Source: Bifidobacterium breve (GTDB lineage Bacteria; Actinomycetota; Actinomycetes; Nanopelagicales; Nanopelagicaceae). Taken from it: a stretch of DNA of 64,000 nt. The notes under the pieces were generated by a model, which saw nothing but the letters and a program-made list of their open reading frames with translations, searched no databases and was not told where the DNA came from. Shown here piece by piece: positions 27,006-37,438 of the stretch (position 1 is its first letter; the number at the start of each line of letters is the position of its first letter). Location of the stretch: contig CAMCVO010000005.1 in the NCBI GenBank assembly GCA_945881945.1, forward strand, positions 1 to 64,000. Direction: 5' to 3'. A program made the position numbers and the translations under genes.

Positions 27006-27902
27006 GTGAGTCAACTTACGCCAGGCGCTCGATTCACTCAGGCGCTAGCAAGTGAATCCCCACTACAAATTGTTGGCACAATTAATGCCAACCACGCACT
27101 ATTGGCAAAGCGCGCAGGCTATAAGGCTATTTATCTATCGGGTGGTGGTGTCTCTGCTGGTTCACTTGGAGTTCCAGATCTTGGTATTAGCTCCTTACAG
27201 GATGTAGTTATAGATGCAACTAGAATCACAGATGTTTGCGACCTACCATTGCTTGTAGATGTTGATACAGGATTTGGTGCATCAGCTTTCAATATTGCCA
27301 GGACTGTGCGAACTCTTGAGAAGATCGGCGTAGCTGCAATTCACATCGAAGACCAAGTTGGTGCAAAACGGTGTGGTCACCGACCAAATAAGGAAATTGT
27401 AAGCAAAGCTGAAATGGTGGATCGAATTAAAGCTGCAGTTGATGCTCGTAATGACCCGTCCTTCTTAATTATGGCTAGAACAGATTCCATAGCCAATGAA
27501 GGGCTAAGCAGTGCAATTGACCGCATGAACTCATATATAGAGGCCGGTGCAGATCTATTGTTTCCAGAGGCTGTATCTGAACTGTCCACTTATAAAACAA
27601 TTACAAGTGGGGTAAATGTCCCAGTCCTAGCAAATATAACTGAATTTGGCTTAACGCCACTTTTTAATAAATCAGAGTTAGCTTCAGCTGGCGTTGAAAT
27701 GATCCTTTATCCATTATCGGCCTTCCGGGCGATGAATAAAGCTGCCGAGAAAGTTTATGAAGCAATAAGAAAAGAAGGGTCACAGAAATCTGTCATTGAT
27801 ACCATGCAGACCCGCGAGGAGTTGTATCAGCGAATTAATTATTACGAATATGAAACCGCATTAGACCGGCTAATTAAAGATAGGAAAACTGATGATGAGT
27901 GA
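27006..27902 (+). CDS. prpB: 2-methylisocitrate lyase
   Basis: Cleaves 2-methylisocitrate into pyruvate and succinate, the last step of the methylcitrate cycle. The 298-residue protein has the lyase-family signatures [29 protein letters not shown] (catalytic KRCGH) and [12 protein letters not shown]. The C-terminus ending [18 protein letters not shown] is diagnostic of PrpB. GTG start. It overlaps prpC by 11 nt, confirming a prpBCD operon. Confidence 0.93.
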   Translation: MSQLTPGARFTQALASESPLQIVGTINANHALLAKRAGYKAIYLSGGGVSAGSLGVPDLGISSLQDVVIDATRITDVCDLPLLVDVDTGFGASAFNIARTVRTLEKIGVAAIHIEDQVGAKRCGHRPNKEIVSKAEMVDRIKAAVDARNDPSFLIMARTDSIANEGLSSAIDRMNSYIEAGADLLFPEAVSELSTYKTITSGVNVPVLANITEFGLTPLFNKSELASAGVEMILYPLSAFRAMNKAAEKVYEAIRKEGSQKSVIDTMQTREELYQRINYYEYETALDRLIKDRKTDDE

Positions 27903-29046
27903 TTCGCTTAAAATTGAGTTCAAACCTAAGAAGTCAGTTGCACTATCAGGAGTAGTCGCTGGCGCAACCTCACTTTGTTCGGTCGGCAAAAGTGGAAATG
28001 ATCTGCATTATCGCGGATACGATATTTATGACCTTGCTGATAAATGTGAATTTGAAGAGGTTGCATTTTTATTAATACATGAGAAGCTGCCGAATAAATC
28101 TGAATTAACTGCGTATAAATCAAAACTCAAGTCATTACGTGGATTATCTCCTACTGTTCAAAAAGTTCTAGAAGCTCTTCCTAAAACTTCCCATCCAATG
28201 GATGTTCTTCGCACCGGTGTATCAGCGTTGGGCTGTGAATCTCCAGAATCTCTAGTTCACACAACTGAAGAAGCTCGCGAGATAGCCGATCGTTTAGTAG
28301 CAAGTTTTGGTTCAATGTTGCTTTATTGGTATCACTTTTCAAATACTGGTAAGAGAATTAATGTTGAAACTGACGACGATTCAGTTGGCGGGCATTTTTT
28401 ACATATGCTTCACGGAGTTACCCCAAGTGCAGAATGGGTCAAAGCAATGCATATCTCATTAATACTTTATGCAGAGCATGAATTTAATGCTTCCACTTTT
28501 ACTGGACGTGTAATTGCCGGAACTGGGTCTGATATTTTTGCATCTATTGCAGGAGCAATTGGAGCCCTTCGCGGTCCAAAACATGGCGGAGCAAATGAAG
28601 TTGCCCTTGAAATTCAGGAGCGCTATCAGAATCCGGATGATGCTGAGATAGATATAAAGAAAAGAATTGCTGAAAAAGAGGTAGTAATTGGATTTGGACA
28701 CCCGGTTTATACAATTTTAGACCCACGAAATAAAGTTATTAAGTCTGTTGCCCATGATTTGAGCAAGAGTGCGCAAGATCTGAAACTCTATGAGATTGCA
28801 GAACGGATTGAAACTGTAATGTGGGAGAGCAAGAAGATGTTTCCTAATTTAGATTGGTTCTCTGCAGTTGCATATAAAATTATGGGAATTCCAACATCCT
28901 TCTTTACGCCGATATTTGTGATGGCTAGAACAACTGGTTGGTCTGCACATGTAATTGAACAAAGAATCAATAATAAAATTATTCGACCAAGCGCTGAATA
29001 TACTGGTCCTGATGACTTAGAATTTATCCCAATCGAGAAAAGATAG
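27892..29046 (+). CDS. prpC: 2-methylcitrate synthase
   Basis: Citrate-synthase-fold enzyme, 384 residues, condensing propionyl-CoA with oxaloacetate. [33 protein letters not shown] (first catalytic His), GPKHGGANE (second His) and [14 protein letters not shown] (third His region), with a later catalytic Asp region [11 protein letters not shown], are all present. Length and RGYDI... start are typical of PrpC rather than housekeeping GltA. Adjacent ATG codons at 27892 and 27895 leave the start open by one codon. Confidence 0.93.
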   Translation: MMSDSLKIEFKPKKSVALSGVVAGATSLCSVGKSGNDLHYRGYDIYDLADKCEFEEVAFLLIHEKLPNKSELTAYKSKLKSLRGLSPTVQKVLEALPKTSHPMDVLRTGVSALGCESPESLVHTTEEAREIADRLVASFGSMLLYWYHFSNTGKRINVETDDDSVGGHFLHMLHGVTPSAEWVKAMHISLILYAEHEFNASTFTGRVIAGTGSDIFASIAGAIGALRGPKHGGANEVALEIQERYQNPDDAEIDIKKRIAEKEVVIGFGHPVYTILDPRNKVIKSVAHDLSKSAQDLKLYEIAERIETVMWESKKMFPNLDWFSAVAYKIMGIPTSFFTPIFVMARTTGWSAHVIEQRINNKIIRPSAEYTGPDDLEFIPIEKR

Positions 29047-29053
29047 GAATACA

Positions 29054-30520
29054 TTGTCAGCAAACATAACTCGTGAAGTTCAAGAATATGATAAAGAGAT
29101 AATTGATATTGTTGATTACGTAGAAAAATTTGAGATTAATTCTGACACTGCCTATCAGACTGCTTGGAGCTGTTTACTGGACACCCTAGGGTGTGGATTA
29201 GAAGCACTTGAGTATGAAGAATGTAGAAAACTCTTAGGACCTACAGTTGCAGGAATTAGCGTCGCTAACGGAGTGAGGGTTCCAGGAACAAATTATGAAT
29301 TAGATCCAATCCAAGGTGCTTTCAACATCGGAGCAATGATCAGGTGGTTGGACTTTAATGACACCTGGCTTGCTGCAGAGTGGGGCCATCCTTCTGATAA
29401 CTTAGGTGGAATTCTGGCAACGGCTGATTGGTTATCAAGAATATCGGTAGCAAATAATAAACCACCTTTGAAAATGCGAGATGTTTTAACTGCCATGATT
29501 AAAGCTCATGAAATTCAAGGTTGTATTGCACTGGAAAACTCTTTTAATAAAGTAGGACTAGATCACGTAATTCTCGTAAAGGTTGCCTCAACGGCAGTCG
29601 TTGCGAAAATGTTAGGCCTAACACGCGAGCAAATTCTTAGTGCAGTTTCACATGCTTGGCTTGATGGGCAGTCATTACGCACATACCGTCATTTTCCTAA
29701 TGCAGGTTCAAGAAAATCATGGGCGGCTGGGGATGCAACCTCTCGTGCGGTTCGACTTTCACTAATCGCTAAGACTGGAGAAATGGGTTATCCAACAGTT
29801 CTCTCTGCTAAGACCTGGGGATTTTATGATTCACTTTTTCAGAAAAATAAGTTTAAGTTTCAGCGACCTTATGGCTCATATGTTATGGAAAATATCCTGT
29901 TTAAGATTTCTTTCCCTGCTGAATTCCACTCTCAAACTGCAGTGGAAGCTGCAATGACAATACATAAACAAATGAAGCAGGCTGGAAAACAAGCATCTAA
30001 CATAAAAAGTATAAAGATTCGTACACATGAAGCCTGCATTAGAATTATTGACAAAAAGGGTCCATTGAGAAATCCTGCAGATCGTGATCATTGTATTCAA
30101 TATATGGTTGCTGTTCCATTAATTTTTGGTCGCTTGACTGCTAGAGATTATGAAGACGATATTGCTGCCGATCCGGGCATTGATATTCTCCGCGATAAAA
30201 TTGTGTGTATCGAAGATACGAAATTTACAGCTGACTATCATGATCCCAACAAACGCTCAATCGCAAATGCATTAACAGTTGAATTTGATGACGGTACGGT
30301 TATGGATGAAGTTGTAGTGGAGTATCCAGTCGGTCATGCCCGCAGACGAACTGAAGGAATTCCTCTTCTGCTAGAGAAATTTAAGATCAATCTTGCTCGG
30401 ATATTTAATGAAGGCCAGCAGAAGAAAATTTGGGAAACTTCAATGGATTATGAGAAATTGATTAATCTCCCAGTGAACGAATATCTGGATTTGTATGTAA
30501 ATCCAGAGTATCAAAGGTAA
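29054..30520 (+). CDS. prpD: 2-methylcitrate dehydratase
   Basis: MmgE/PrpD-family enzyme, 488 residues, dehydrating 2-methylcitrate to 2-methylaconitate. [50 protein letters not shown] and [14 protein letters not shown] are close to characterised PrpD proteins. The start is TTG at 29054 with AGGA upstream. No acnD/prpF or aconitase gene follows, so the rehydration to 2-methylisocitrate must use an aconitase elsewhere or PrpD itself. Confidence 0.93.
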   Translation: MSANITREVQEYDKEIIDIVDYVEKFEINSDTAYQTAWSCLLDTLGCGLEALEYEECRKLLGPTVAGISVANGVRVPGTNYELDPIQGAFNIGAMIRWLDFNDTWLAAEWGHPSDNLGGILATADWLSRISVANNKPPLKMRDVLTAMIKAHEIQGCIALENSFNKVGLDHVILVKVASTAVVAKMLGLTREQILSAVSHAWLDGQSLRTYRHFPNAGSRKSWAAGDATSRAVRLSLIAKTGEMGYPTVLSAKTWGFYDSLFQKNKFKFQRPYGSYVMENILFKISFPAEFHSQTAVEAAMTIHKQMKQAGKQASNIKSIKIRTHEACIRIIDKKGPLRNPADRDHCIQYMVAVPLIFGRLTARDYEDDIAADPGIDILRDKIVCIEDTKFTADYHDPNKRSIANALTVEFDDGTVMDEVVVEYPVGHARRRTEGIPLLLEKFKINLARIFNEGQQKKIWETSMDYEKLINLPVNEYLDLYVNPEYQR

Positions 30521-30622
30521 TTATTTAATTGAGTGCTGATAACTTAGATTCACTCGTACCTAGTAAGATCATAAATATATTGAGTGGATTTGCATTTGTA
30601 ACCAGAGATATGGGGTAACTGT

Positions 30623-31015
30623 ATGGCCGGGGCAAAAGTAGAGATAATTAGATACCTTGAGTGGGCAGAAACTGATGCGGCAGGTCATCAGCATTACACC
30701 AGTGCTTTTCGATGGGTAGAAGAGTGTGAGGCAGCTTTATATAGAAGTGTTGGGCTACCCTCAACACTTTTTGGTCAGATACCAAGAGTAAAAGTACAAA
30801 TGGAGTATAAGCGCAGAATTTTTTTTGGTGAGCAGATTAAAACTAATCTTGAGGTTACCAGGATAGGAAATTCATCGGCAGAGTTTGCTTTTACTGCATC
30901 AGTAGATGGCGAGATTGCTGCAATCGGTAGTTACATAATTGTTTATTCACCAAGTAAAGAAGTTGGCTCACAAAGATGGCCAGATGATTGGCGTTTAAAG
31001 TTATTTACTGAGTAA
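30623..31015 (+). CDS. 4-hydroxybenzoyl-CoA-type acyl-CoA thioesterase
   Basis: Hot-dog-fold protein, 130 residues. The pattern LEWAETDAAGHQHYTSAFRWVEECEAALYR contains the Asp in TDxAG that acts in the 4HBT family. It would hydrolyse an aromatic or short acyl-CoA, possibly relieving CoA trapping when aryl-CoA intermediates build up in the neighbouring pathway. Its 3' end overlaps the convergent flavoprotein gene by 15 nt. A GGGG stretch 8 nt upstream may serve as the ribosome-binding site. Confidence 0.8.
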   Translation: MAGAKVEIIRYLEWAETDAAGHQHYTSAFRWVEECEAALYRSVGLPSTLFGQIPRVKVQMEYKRRIFFGEQIKTNLEVTRIGNSSAEFAFTASVDGEIAAIGSYIIVYSPSKEVGSQRWPDDWRLKLFTE

Positions 31016-32557
31016 GTTTGCAACCATTAATCCACTGCCACCACCAACACCACCACCTGGCCATGTTCCCGAACCGCATATATAAAGATTCTTAATAGGA
31101 GTTTTGTGTCCAGTCCAACCAGGGATCGGGCGAAGGAAGAAAAATTGCGAAGGGTGGTGGCTTCCACCAAGTGAGTCACCTTTAATTAAGTTAACGTTGT
31201 ATCTTTCAAGATCACTAGGGGTCAGTACCTTTCGTGCCAAGATCTTATTTTTTAATCCTGGAGCATACTCTTCGATGATATTGATTACACGATCTGCGTA
31301 TTGCTCTCCAATATCATCCCATTTTTTACCATCAATCTCTCCAGAAGCATCACCAGTAATTTCAAGTGGTAAAACTCGGACTTGAATCCAAAGTATGTGT
31401 TTACCGTTGGGAGCTCTGGATGGATCGCTGACGGTAGGTTGGCCAATTACCAATGTTGGTTGCTCTGGCAACTTACCCGCTGCTGCCATTGCATATGTCA
31501 TCGCCATGTCATCTATATATGGAGCAATATGAACATAATTAAAGTCACCAGCTTCAGCAGCTCGCCAGGTTGGTGGATCACTTAATGCAAGATGAATCAT
31601 CATGGTACCCAGACCAGGCTTGAAGTTCTTAATTTTTGAAATGTTCTCATCAGATTTAACAACTCCCGGAAGTAGATTTGGGATAAGCGCTGGATTGACA
31701 TTTGCAATAATGGATTCAGCCTTAAAACTTTTACCATCAGCAGTAACTACGCCAATCGCTTTCCCATCTTTCAGCAAAATCTCAGTCACCTTGGAGTTAA
31801 CCAATACCTCACCACCATTTTCAACAATTATTTTGGTCAGCGCATTTGTGATTGAGTCGGCACCCCCTTTGCCGAGCACCATTCCAAACTCCTGACCGCC
31901 AATTGACTCCAAAAATGAAAACAGCGCCCCACCTGAGATATCTGGTCCGTAATCAAGATGCATTCCCCAAGTTGCAGCCAGCGCTTTAGTTTCTTTGTGA
32001 ACAAAATATTCGTCAGCAAATGATCTACTTGATTGAAGTAGTAACCGTATTAGCTCAAATAATCCAGTGGTACCTATAGCTCGCCAGCTTTTAAAAAGTA
32101 ACTTTGCTGCAGCAAGGGATGGTAACTCAGTGGATAAAATTGGAAACAAGTGTGGCGATAATTTAATAAGCTTGTCTGTGAGTAACTTCCAAGATTCGAC
32201 ATCCTCTGGTGCAATTTTTTTTAGGGTCTCAATGTTACTTTCGCGATTCATGGTTATTCCAATAGATTTTCCATCTGGGAAAACTGAACAATATGGTTTG
32301 GCTGATGGGATAAATTCCAATCCGTTGCGGATTAAATCCTCTTTTAGTAGAGCCATAACTCCGCCGCCTGCAAATAAACTTAAGTTTGTTGCAAACAGAT
32401 CATGGCGATAACCTGGCAAAGTTATTTCTTCAGTCCTAACTGCGCCTCCAAATTTATCGGAAGCCTCCAAGACCATTACTGACTTACCGCGCTTTGCAAG
32501 TATCGCAGCTGCACTTAATCCATTTATTCCGGATCCAATTACCAAAACTTTACTCAT
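31001..32557 (-). CDS. PYROXD2/phytoene-dehydrogenase-like flavoprotein A
   Basis: FAD-dependent oxidoreductase of ~518 residues. N-terminal KVLVIGSGINGLSAAAILAK is the dinucleotide-binding fold, with VMVLEASDKFGGAVRTEE as the CrtI-type motif, and the C-terminal second FAD motif reads CGSGTWPGGGVGGGSGLM. The start is ATG at 32557; a GTG at 32572 is less likely. It is clearly related to the divergent gene at 32614. The family includes carotene desaturases and the poorly understood PYROXD2 group; no carotenoid genes are present, so carotenoid synthesis is unlikely. Confidence 0.75.
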   Translation of the reverse strand: MSKVLVIGSGINGLSAAAILAKRGKSVMVLEASDKFGGAVRTEEITLPGYRHDLFATNLSLFAGGGVMALLKEDLIRNGLEFIPSAKPYCSVFPDGKSIGITMNRESNIETLKKIAPEDVESWKLLTDKLIKLSPHLFPILSTELPSLAAAKLLFKSWRAIGTTGLFELIRLLLQSSRSFADEYFVHKETKALAATWGMHLDYGPDISGGALFSFLESIGGQEFGMVLGKGGADSITNALTKIIVENGGEVLVNSKVTEILLKDGKAIGVVTADGKSFKAESIIANVNPALIPNLLPGVVKSDENISKIKNFKPGLGTMMIHLALSDPPTWRAAEAGDFNYVHIAPYIDDMAMTYAMAAAGKLPEQPTLVIGQPTVSDPSRAPNGKHILWIQVRVLPLEITGDASGEIDGKKWDDIGEQYADRVINIIEEYAPGLKNKILARKVLTPSDLERYNVNLIKGDSLGGSHHPSQFFFLRPIPGWTGHKTPIKNLYICGSGTWPGGGVGGGSGLMVANLLSK

Positions 32558-32601
32558 GAGAAATTTTCTCACAGTTATTGACTATTACATAACACTACGA
32601 A

Positions 32602-32607
32602 TAGGTT
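32602..32607 (+). promoter_or_regulatory. Possible -10 box of a leaderless transcript
   Basis: TAGGTT, 6 nt and then ATG at 32614, with no ribosome-binding site. Confidence 0.35.
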
Positions 32608-32613
32608 TTAACC

Positions 32614-34224
32614 ATGGGCGAGGAAGTAAAATATGATGCGATAATCATTGGGAGTGGGATAAATTCTCTAGTTGCCGGTGCGGTACTCAGTAAGTCAGGT
32701 TGGCGAGTGCTTATTTGCGAACGCAATGACCGAGCTGGTGGAGCAATTAGAACTGAGCAAGCAACTTTGCCAGGTTTTACTCATGAATTACTTTCAAGTT
32801 GGCACCCACTTTTTGTTGGTGGACCCGCCTACGCCTTGCTAAAAGAGGACTTAGAAAATAAGGGCTTACTCTATAAAAATACTGAATTACCTACAGGTGT
32901 GATTTGTAAAGAAGGCAGTGCTATTTTATTCACAGATCCAAACAAAACAATTGCAGAATTTTCCAGATTATCAGATGGTGATTCATGGTCACAAATGATG
33001 GCTGAATTCATGCCAAAGATTGATTTGGCCTTTGGACTACTTGGTGCAGATCTTTGGCGAGCATCATCACTTAAACTCGCACGATCTGCCCAGAAGCGAT
33101 TTGGAAATCGTGGATTGGTGGCAACTGGTGCGGAGTTGCTGGAACCAGCTCAACCATGGCTAGATCGGCAATTCACCTCTCCGATTAGTAAAGCACTGCT
33201 TGCTCCTTGGGCTTTGCACAATGGCATGGGACCTGATGATGCTGGAAGTGCCTTTATTACTAAAGTTATTTCTGCTGCAATTGCACTTGGTGGCATGCCA
33301 GTTCCAGTTGGTGGCGGCATAAAACTTGTGGATGCTCTGCTGTCAATAATTGCTGACCATGGTGGTAAGTTGCAAACAAATGCTGACGTGACCAAAGTTT
33401 TGATCAAGAAAAATAAAGCCTATGGCGTTGAGTTATCAAGTGGTGAGATATTCACCTGCAAAAGAGCTGTACTAGCTTCAACTACTCCACAAGTTTTATA
33501 TCAGCAATTGTTAAGCCAGCATCCGGTTAGCGCTGAGATAACAACAGCGGCCAAAAATTTTCGGTATGGTAGAGCTGCAATTCAAATACACCTAGCCCTG
33601 TCTGAGCCTCCGATCTGGAAAAATGACCCAAGAATGAAGGATGTTGCAATTGTTCACGTTTTAGATGGAGTTGGCTCACTCTCTGAATCTGTTAACGCAG
33701 CAAATAGGGGATTTCTTCCAGCACGGCCAACTATTGTTGTTGGGCAACCATGCACAGTGGACTCAACTAGAGCCCCAGATGGTCAGTCAGTGATTTGGAT
33801 ACAGCTTCAAGAAAACCCACAAGTAATAAAAGCAGATCTTGCTAATCAAATTGAAGCAGGAGATGGCGGATGGAGTTCCGAGGTTTTACATGCTTATGCA
33901 GATCGAGTCATTGATCAACTGAGTGAACAAATAACCAATTTAAAATCTGCCACCTTGGCAAAAATAGTACTTGGACCTCGCGAAATTGAATCAATGAATA
34001 AGAATTTGGTAGGAGGCGACCCTTATGCAGGTGATTGTCGGATCGATCAATTTGCGCCATGGCGCCCATTAGCAACTGCCACCGGGCATCGCACACCCGT
34101 AAAAAAACTATGGCACATTGGTGCCTCGACCCATCCTGGCCCTGGGCTGGGCGGGGGATCAGGTCTAATAGTTGCCCAACGGCTGCTTAAGAAAAGCCTT
34201 ATTCGAAGAGTATTTTCAAAATAA
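32614..34224 (+). CDS. PYROXD2/phytoene-dehydrogenase-like flavoprotein B
   Basis: FAD-dependent oxidoreductase of 536 residues. DAIIIGSGINSLVAGAVLSK and LICERNDRAGGAIRTEQ form the N-terminal FAD fold; GASTHPGPGLGGGSGL near the end is the second FAD motif. It resembles its divergent neighbour along the whole length (shared YALLKEDL, TATGHRTPVKKL / WTGHKTPIKNL), so the pair probably arose by duplication and may work as a heterodimer. Substrate unknown. It ends inside a bidirectional terminator. Confidence 0.75.
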   Translation: MGEEVKYDAIIIGSGINSLVAGAVLSKSGWRVLICERNDRAGGAIRTEQATLPGFTHELLSSWHPLFVGGPAYALLKEDLENKGLLYKNTELPTGVICKEGSAILFTDPNKTIAEFSRLSDGDSWSQMMAEFMPKIDLAFGLLGADLWRASSLKLARSAQKRFGNRGLVATGAELLEPAQPWLDRQFTSPISKALLAPWALHNGMGPDDAGSAFITKVISAAIALGGMPVPVGGGIKLVDALLSIIADHGGKLQTNADVTKVLIKKNKAYGVELSSGEIFTCKRAVLASTTPQVLYQQLLSQHPVSAEITTAAKNFRYGRAAIQIHLALSEPPIWKNDPRMKDVAIVHVLDGVGSLSESVNAANRGFLPARPTIVVGQPCTVDSTRAPDGQSVIWIQLQENPQVIKADLANQIEAGDGGWSSEVLHAYADRVIDQLSEQITNLKSATLAKIVLGPREIESMNKNLVGGDPYAGDCRIDQFAPWRPLATATGHRTPVKKLWHIGASTHPGPGLGGGSGLIVAQRLLKKSLIRRVFSK

Positions 34225-34255
34225 GAACCCCACCAAATTTATTGATGGGGTTCTT
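34223..34255. terminator. Bidirectional terminator between convergent genes
   Basis: AAGAACCCCA pairs with TGGGGTTCTT around a 13-nt A/T-rich loop. It begins at the stop codon of the plus-strand flavoprotein and lies 14 nt from the stop of the minus-strand cyclase. Confidence 0.85.
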
Positions 34256-34268
34256 AAGTCTTACTTAG

Positions 34269-35042
34269 TTACTTTGAAATTAATGCCAAAACTCTAGTTG
34301 GTGAACCAGATCCACCAACAATTTTTAATGGAGCTGCAATAACAATTGCGCCAGTTGTTGGTAACTTATCAAGGTTGCGAAGCTGAGTTAGGCCGTACTT
34401 ATTGTTTCCAAGTAGGTAGTTGTGGCAAGGAAACGGAACATCCATTCCAAATGCACCACCAGCATCTATACCAACCGTCTCAACACCCAAACCAAGAATG
34501 TCACGCTTTGTCGCTAGAAACTCTGCAGTTGATGGTGGCAATCCAGGTGTGTGCGGCCCTTTGTCATCAGCATTTGCAAATGCTTTAGGGTCATCACCAA
34601 ATTTAGACCAGCCAGTGCGAAACAGCACCCAAGCGCCAGCAGGAATTTGTCCATTAGCTTTTTCCCAAGCCTCGATATGAGATACCTCCAGTAGAAAATC
34701 TGGATTTGCAGCTGATTCTTTTACAAAATCTAGAACTACTGCTGGTCCAATCAAACGTTTAGCTGGGATTGAAGCGACATCGTCACCATCTTTACCGGTA
34801 ATCCAATGGTTAGGTGCGTCTAAATGGGTACCAGTGTGTTCACCGGTATGAAAATTATTCCAATACCAGGCAGGTCCTCGGTCGTCGTACTTTGAGATCT
34901 CCTCCAATTTAAATGATGCTGTTTGTCCAAATGGTTCTGGAAGCACCAATATTGGGGTATTTGAATGTAGTGGTGCAGTTAAATCAAGTACTTGCACTGC
35001 CCCTGATGCTAAATCTGCCGCCAAATCTTTTAAGCCAGCCAT
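34269..35042 (-). CDS. Cyclase-family hydrolase (kynurenine formamidase or isatin hydrolase)
   Basis: Metal-dependent cyclase-family protein, 257 residues. HTGEHTGTHLDAPNHW is the metal-binding signature; LDLTAPLHSNTPIL begins the fold. Bacterial KynB is usually about 210 residues, whereas isatin hydrolases are about 260, so the length favours the second. Either activity leads towards anthranilate: N-formylkynurenine to kynurenine, or isatin to isatinate. ATG follows AAGGAG. The kynureninase, tryptophan dioxygenase and indolepyruvate oxidoreductase genes of the window fit both readings. Confidence 0.78.
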   Translation of the reverse strand: MAGLKDLAADLASGAVQVLDLTAPLHSNTPILVLPEPFGQTASFKLEEISKYDDRGPAWYWNNFHTGEHTGTHLDAPNHWITGKDGDDVASIPAKRLIGPAVVLDFVKESAANPDFLLEVSHIEAWEKANGQIPAGAWVLFRTGWSKFGDDPKAFANADDKGPHTPGLPPSTAEFLATKRDILGLGVETVGIDAGGAFGMDVPFPCHNYLLGNNKYGLTQLRNLDKLPTTGAIVIAAPLKIVGGSGSPTRVLALISK

Positions 35043-35272
35043 ATTTACTCCTTAAGTAGTTGTGAGCGGGTTTTTTCTTTCAATTAACCACCCCTTGATA
35101 TTAGCCCTGCAGTGAGGATATTTCTAGATATGTAACTGCCAGAAAATAGAGTAAAACTGTAGTTGAAACCACATTTTCCAGCATGGGGAATCTATAGACA
35201 TGCACCCCCAACCGTGGAAAGATTAGGATCACCTTATACAGTAATGCCGGAGCACCAGGACTGAGGGGAAAA

Positions 35273-37438
35273 ATGGCCGAACGATCCTTTGCAACAGAGG
35301 TAGGCAAACTTCGCGCCTCAGAAGGAGAAGAGTTTTTTGGCGAAGGAATTCTGGCTGTAACAAAAGCACTCTTACAATCTGGCGTTTCTTACGTTGGCGG
35401 CTATCAAGGTGCCCCTATTTCACACCTGATGGATGTACTGGGGGATGCAAAAGAAATTCTAGATGAGCTAGGCGTGCACTTTGAAAACAGTGCATCAGAA
35501 GCCACTGCGGCTGCGTCCCTAGCAGCATCTGTTCACTATCCATTAAGGGGTGCGGTTACCTTTAAATCAACTGTGGGAACAAATGTTGCATCTGATGCAT
35601 TAGCAAATCTCGCCTCAGGAGGAGTAACTGGTGGCGCGTTGATTATTGTTGGAGAAGATTACGGTGAAGGATCATCAATTATGCAAGAGCGCTCGCACGC
35701 TTTTGCGATGAAATCTCAAATTTGGTTACTAGATCCAAGGCCAAATCTGACGGCAATTGTGGATTCAGTAGAAACTGGATTTAAACTTTCAGAGGCCAGT
35801 AATTCACCAGTAATGTTGCAGCTTCGGTTGCGCTCTTGTCACTTACATGGTCGCTTTATTGCTAAAAACAATATTAAGCCAAAATTTACGCTTCGAGATG
35901 CCATGGAAAATCCTGTTCGTGATACCAACAGAATCGTTCTTCCACCTGCAAGCTTTCTACATGAGCAAGAAAAAGTAACCAAACGTTGGCCAGCTGCAGT
36001 TAAATTTATTCAAGATAATAAAATAAATGAATTTTTTGCCGAAGGTGCTGCAGATTTTGGAATTATTCTTCAAGGTGGATTGTTCAACACCGTAATTCGT
36101 GCATTGCAATTGTTGGGTCTTTCAGATGTGTACGGCAATAGCAAAATTCCACTTTATGTCCTCAATGTTACATACCCGATCATTGATGAAGAGGTAGTTA
36201 GATTTGCAAAGGATAAGAAAGGTGTGCTCCTAGTTGAGGAGGGTCAGCCTGACTACATCGAACAAAACATCAATGCAGTTTTAAGGCGAGCTGGAATCAC
36301 AACCGCATTGCATGGAAAAGATCTTTTGCCAGTAGCGGGTGAGTACACACCGGCAGCAGTTATTAAAGGGCTGTTGGAGTTTGTTAGAAAATTCGGCCCA
36401 GAATTATTAAACGATGAAAAACTTCCTGCAGTGGTAAAACCATCAGGGGATAAACCTAACTCCATAAATTCAGTTGCCCCGACCGAGCAAATACATGGCC
36501 GACCACCATCATTTTGCACAGGTTGCCCTGAGAGACCAATATTTACTGCACTTAAATTAGCTGAGCGAGAAACTGGAAAGCATCACGTCTCGGCCGATAT
36601 CGGTTGCCACTTATTTTCAATTCTGCCACCTTTTAATATTGGTGCAACAACAATGGGTTATGGCTTAGGTGCAGCTGGAGCTGCGGCATTGCATGACACC
36701 TCAAGTGAAAAGCGCACGATTAGCTTTATGGGTGATGGTGGATTTTGGCATAACGGCTTAACAAGTGGAATTGGCAATGCAGTGTTTAATAAGAATGATG
36801 GATTAGTTGTAGTAGTTGACAATGCATATAGTGCTGCTACAGGTGGCCAAGATTTGCTGTCATCTGCTTCTTCGAGTGAAATTCGTTCAACTAAACATCC
36901 AATCGAGCGAGCAGTGCGTGGTGTTGGTGTTGAATGGGCAAAAACTGTAACCAATACTTTTAAAGTTGGTGAGATGAAAAAAATGTTTAAGGATGCTTTA
37001 TCAACAAAGGAATTAGGGCCTAAGGTAATAGTTGCACAAAGTGAGTGCACCTTAAATAAGACTAGGCGTGAGCGCCCGTTAATGGCTAAGAAGGTTAAAG
37101 AAGGTAAGCGAGTTGTCCGTGAGCGATTTGGCATAGATCCTGATACTTGTACCGGAGATCATTCATGTATTCGAATTAATGGCTGTCCATCATTAACAAT
37201 TGCTGCTAATCCAGATCCAATGCGAAAGGATCCAGTGGCAGCGATTTTGAATACATGTGTTGGGTGTGGACTTTGCGGGGAAGCTGCACATGCTGCAGTT
37301 CTTTGCCCATCTTTTTATAAGACTTCCGTGATTAGTAATCCATCTCCTTGGGATCAATTCAAATCAAAGTTACGAAACTTTATTATTGGGGCACTTCAAA
37401 CGGGTATTGAGAAACGGTTGTCAGGAATTGAAGCCTAA
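35273..37438 (+). CDS. iorA: Indolepyruvate:ferredoxin oxidoreductase, alpha subunit
   Basis: Oxidatively decarboxylates arylpyruvates to arylacetyl-CoA with ferredoxin as acceptor. The 721-residue protein has an N-terminal pyrimidine domain (YVGGYQGAPISHLMDVL), a central domain, a TPP-binding domain (FMGDGGFWHNGLTSGIGNAVFN with the GDG...N motif) and a C-terminal ferredoxin-like region with two Cys clusters (CTGDHSCIRINGC and CVGCGLCGEAAH). GAGGGG lies 5 nt before ATG. It overlaps iorB. It may process indolepyruvate or phenylpyruvate produced by a transaminase. Confidence 0.87.
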   Translation: MAERSFATEVGKLRASEGEEFFGEGILAVTKALLQSGVSYVGGYQGAPISHLMDVLGDAKEILDELGVHFENSASEATAAASLAASVHYPLRGAVTFKSTVGTNVASDALANLASGGVTGGALIIVGEDYGEGSSIMQERSHAFAMKSQIWLLDPRPNLTAIVDSVETGFKLSEASNSPVMLQLRLRSCHLHGRFIAKNNIKPKFTLRDAMENPVRDTNRIVLPPASFLHEQEKVTKRWPAAVKFIQDNKINEFFAEGAADFGIILQGGLFNTVIRALQLLGLSDVYGNSKIPLYVLNVTYPIIDEEVVRFAKDKKGVLLVEEGQPDYIEQNINAVLRRAGITTALHGKDLLPVAGEYTPAAVIKGLLEFVRKFGPELLNDEKLPAVVKPSGDKPNSINSVAPTEQIHGRPPSFCTGCPERPIFTALKLAERETGKHHVSADIGCHLFSILPPFNIGATTMGYGLGAAGAAALHDTSSEKRTISFMGDGGFWHNGLTSGIGNAVFNKNDGLVVVVDNAYSAATGGQDLLSSASSSEIRSTKHPIERAVRGVGVEWAKTVTNTFKVGEMKKMFKDALSTKELGPKVIVAQSECTLNKTRRERPLMAKKVKEGKRVVRERFGIDPDTCTGDHSCIRINGCPSLTIAANPDPMRKDPVAAILNTCVGCGLCGEAAHAAVLCPSFYKTSVISNPSPWDQFKSKLRNFIIGALQTGIEKRLSGIEA

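Noticed and set aside
32560-32572. GAGAAAATTTCTC palindrome as an operator
   Set aside because: It overlaps the likely start region of the flavoprotein, is A/T-rich and short, and has no second copy nearby.
31001-34224. Carotenoid desaturase pair
   Set aside because: The flavin motifs resemble CrtI, but no phytoene synthase, cyclase or geranylgeranyl synthase gene is in the window.
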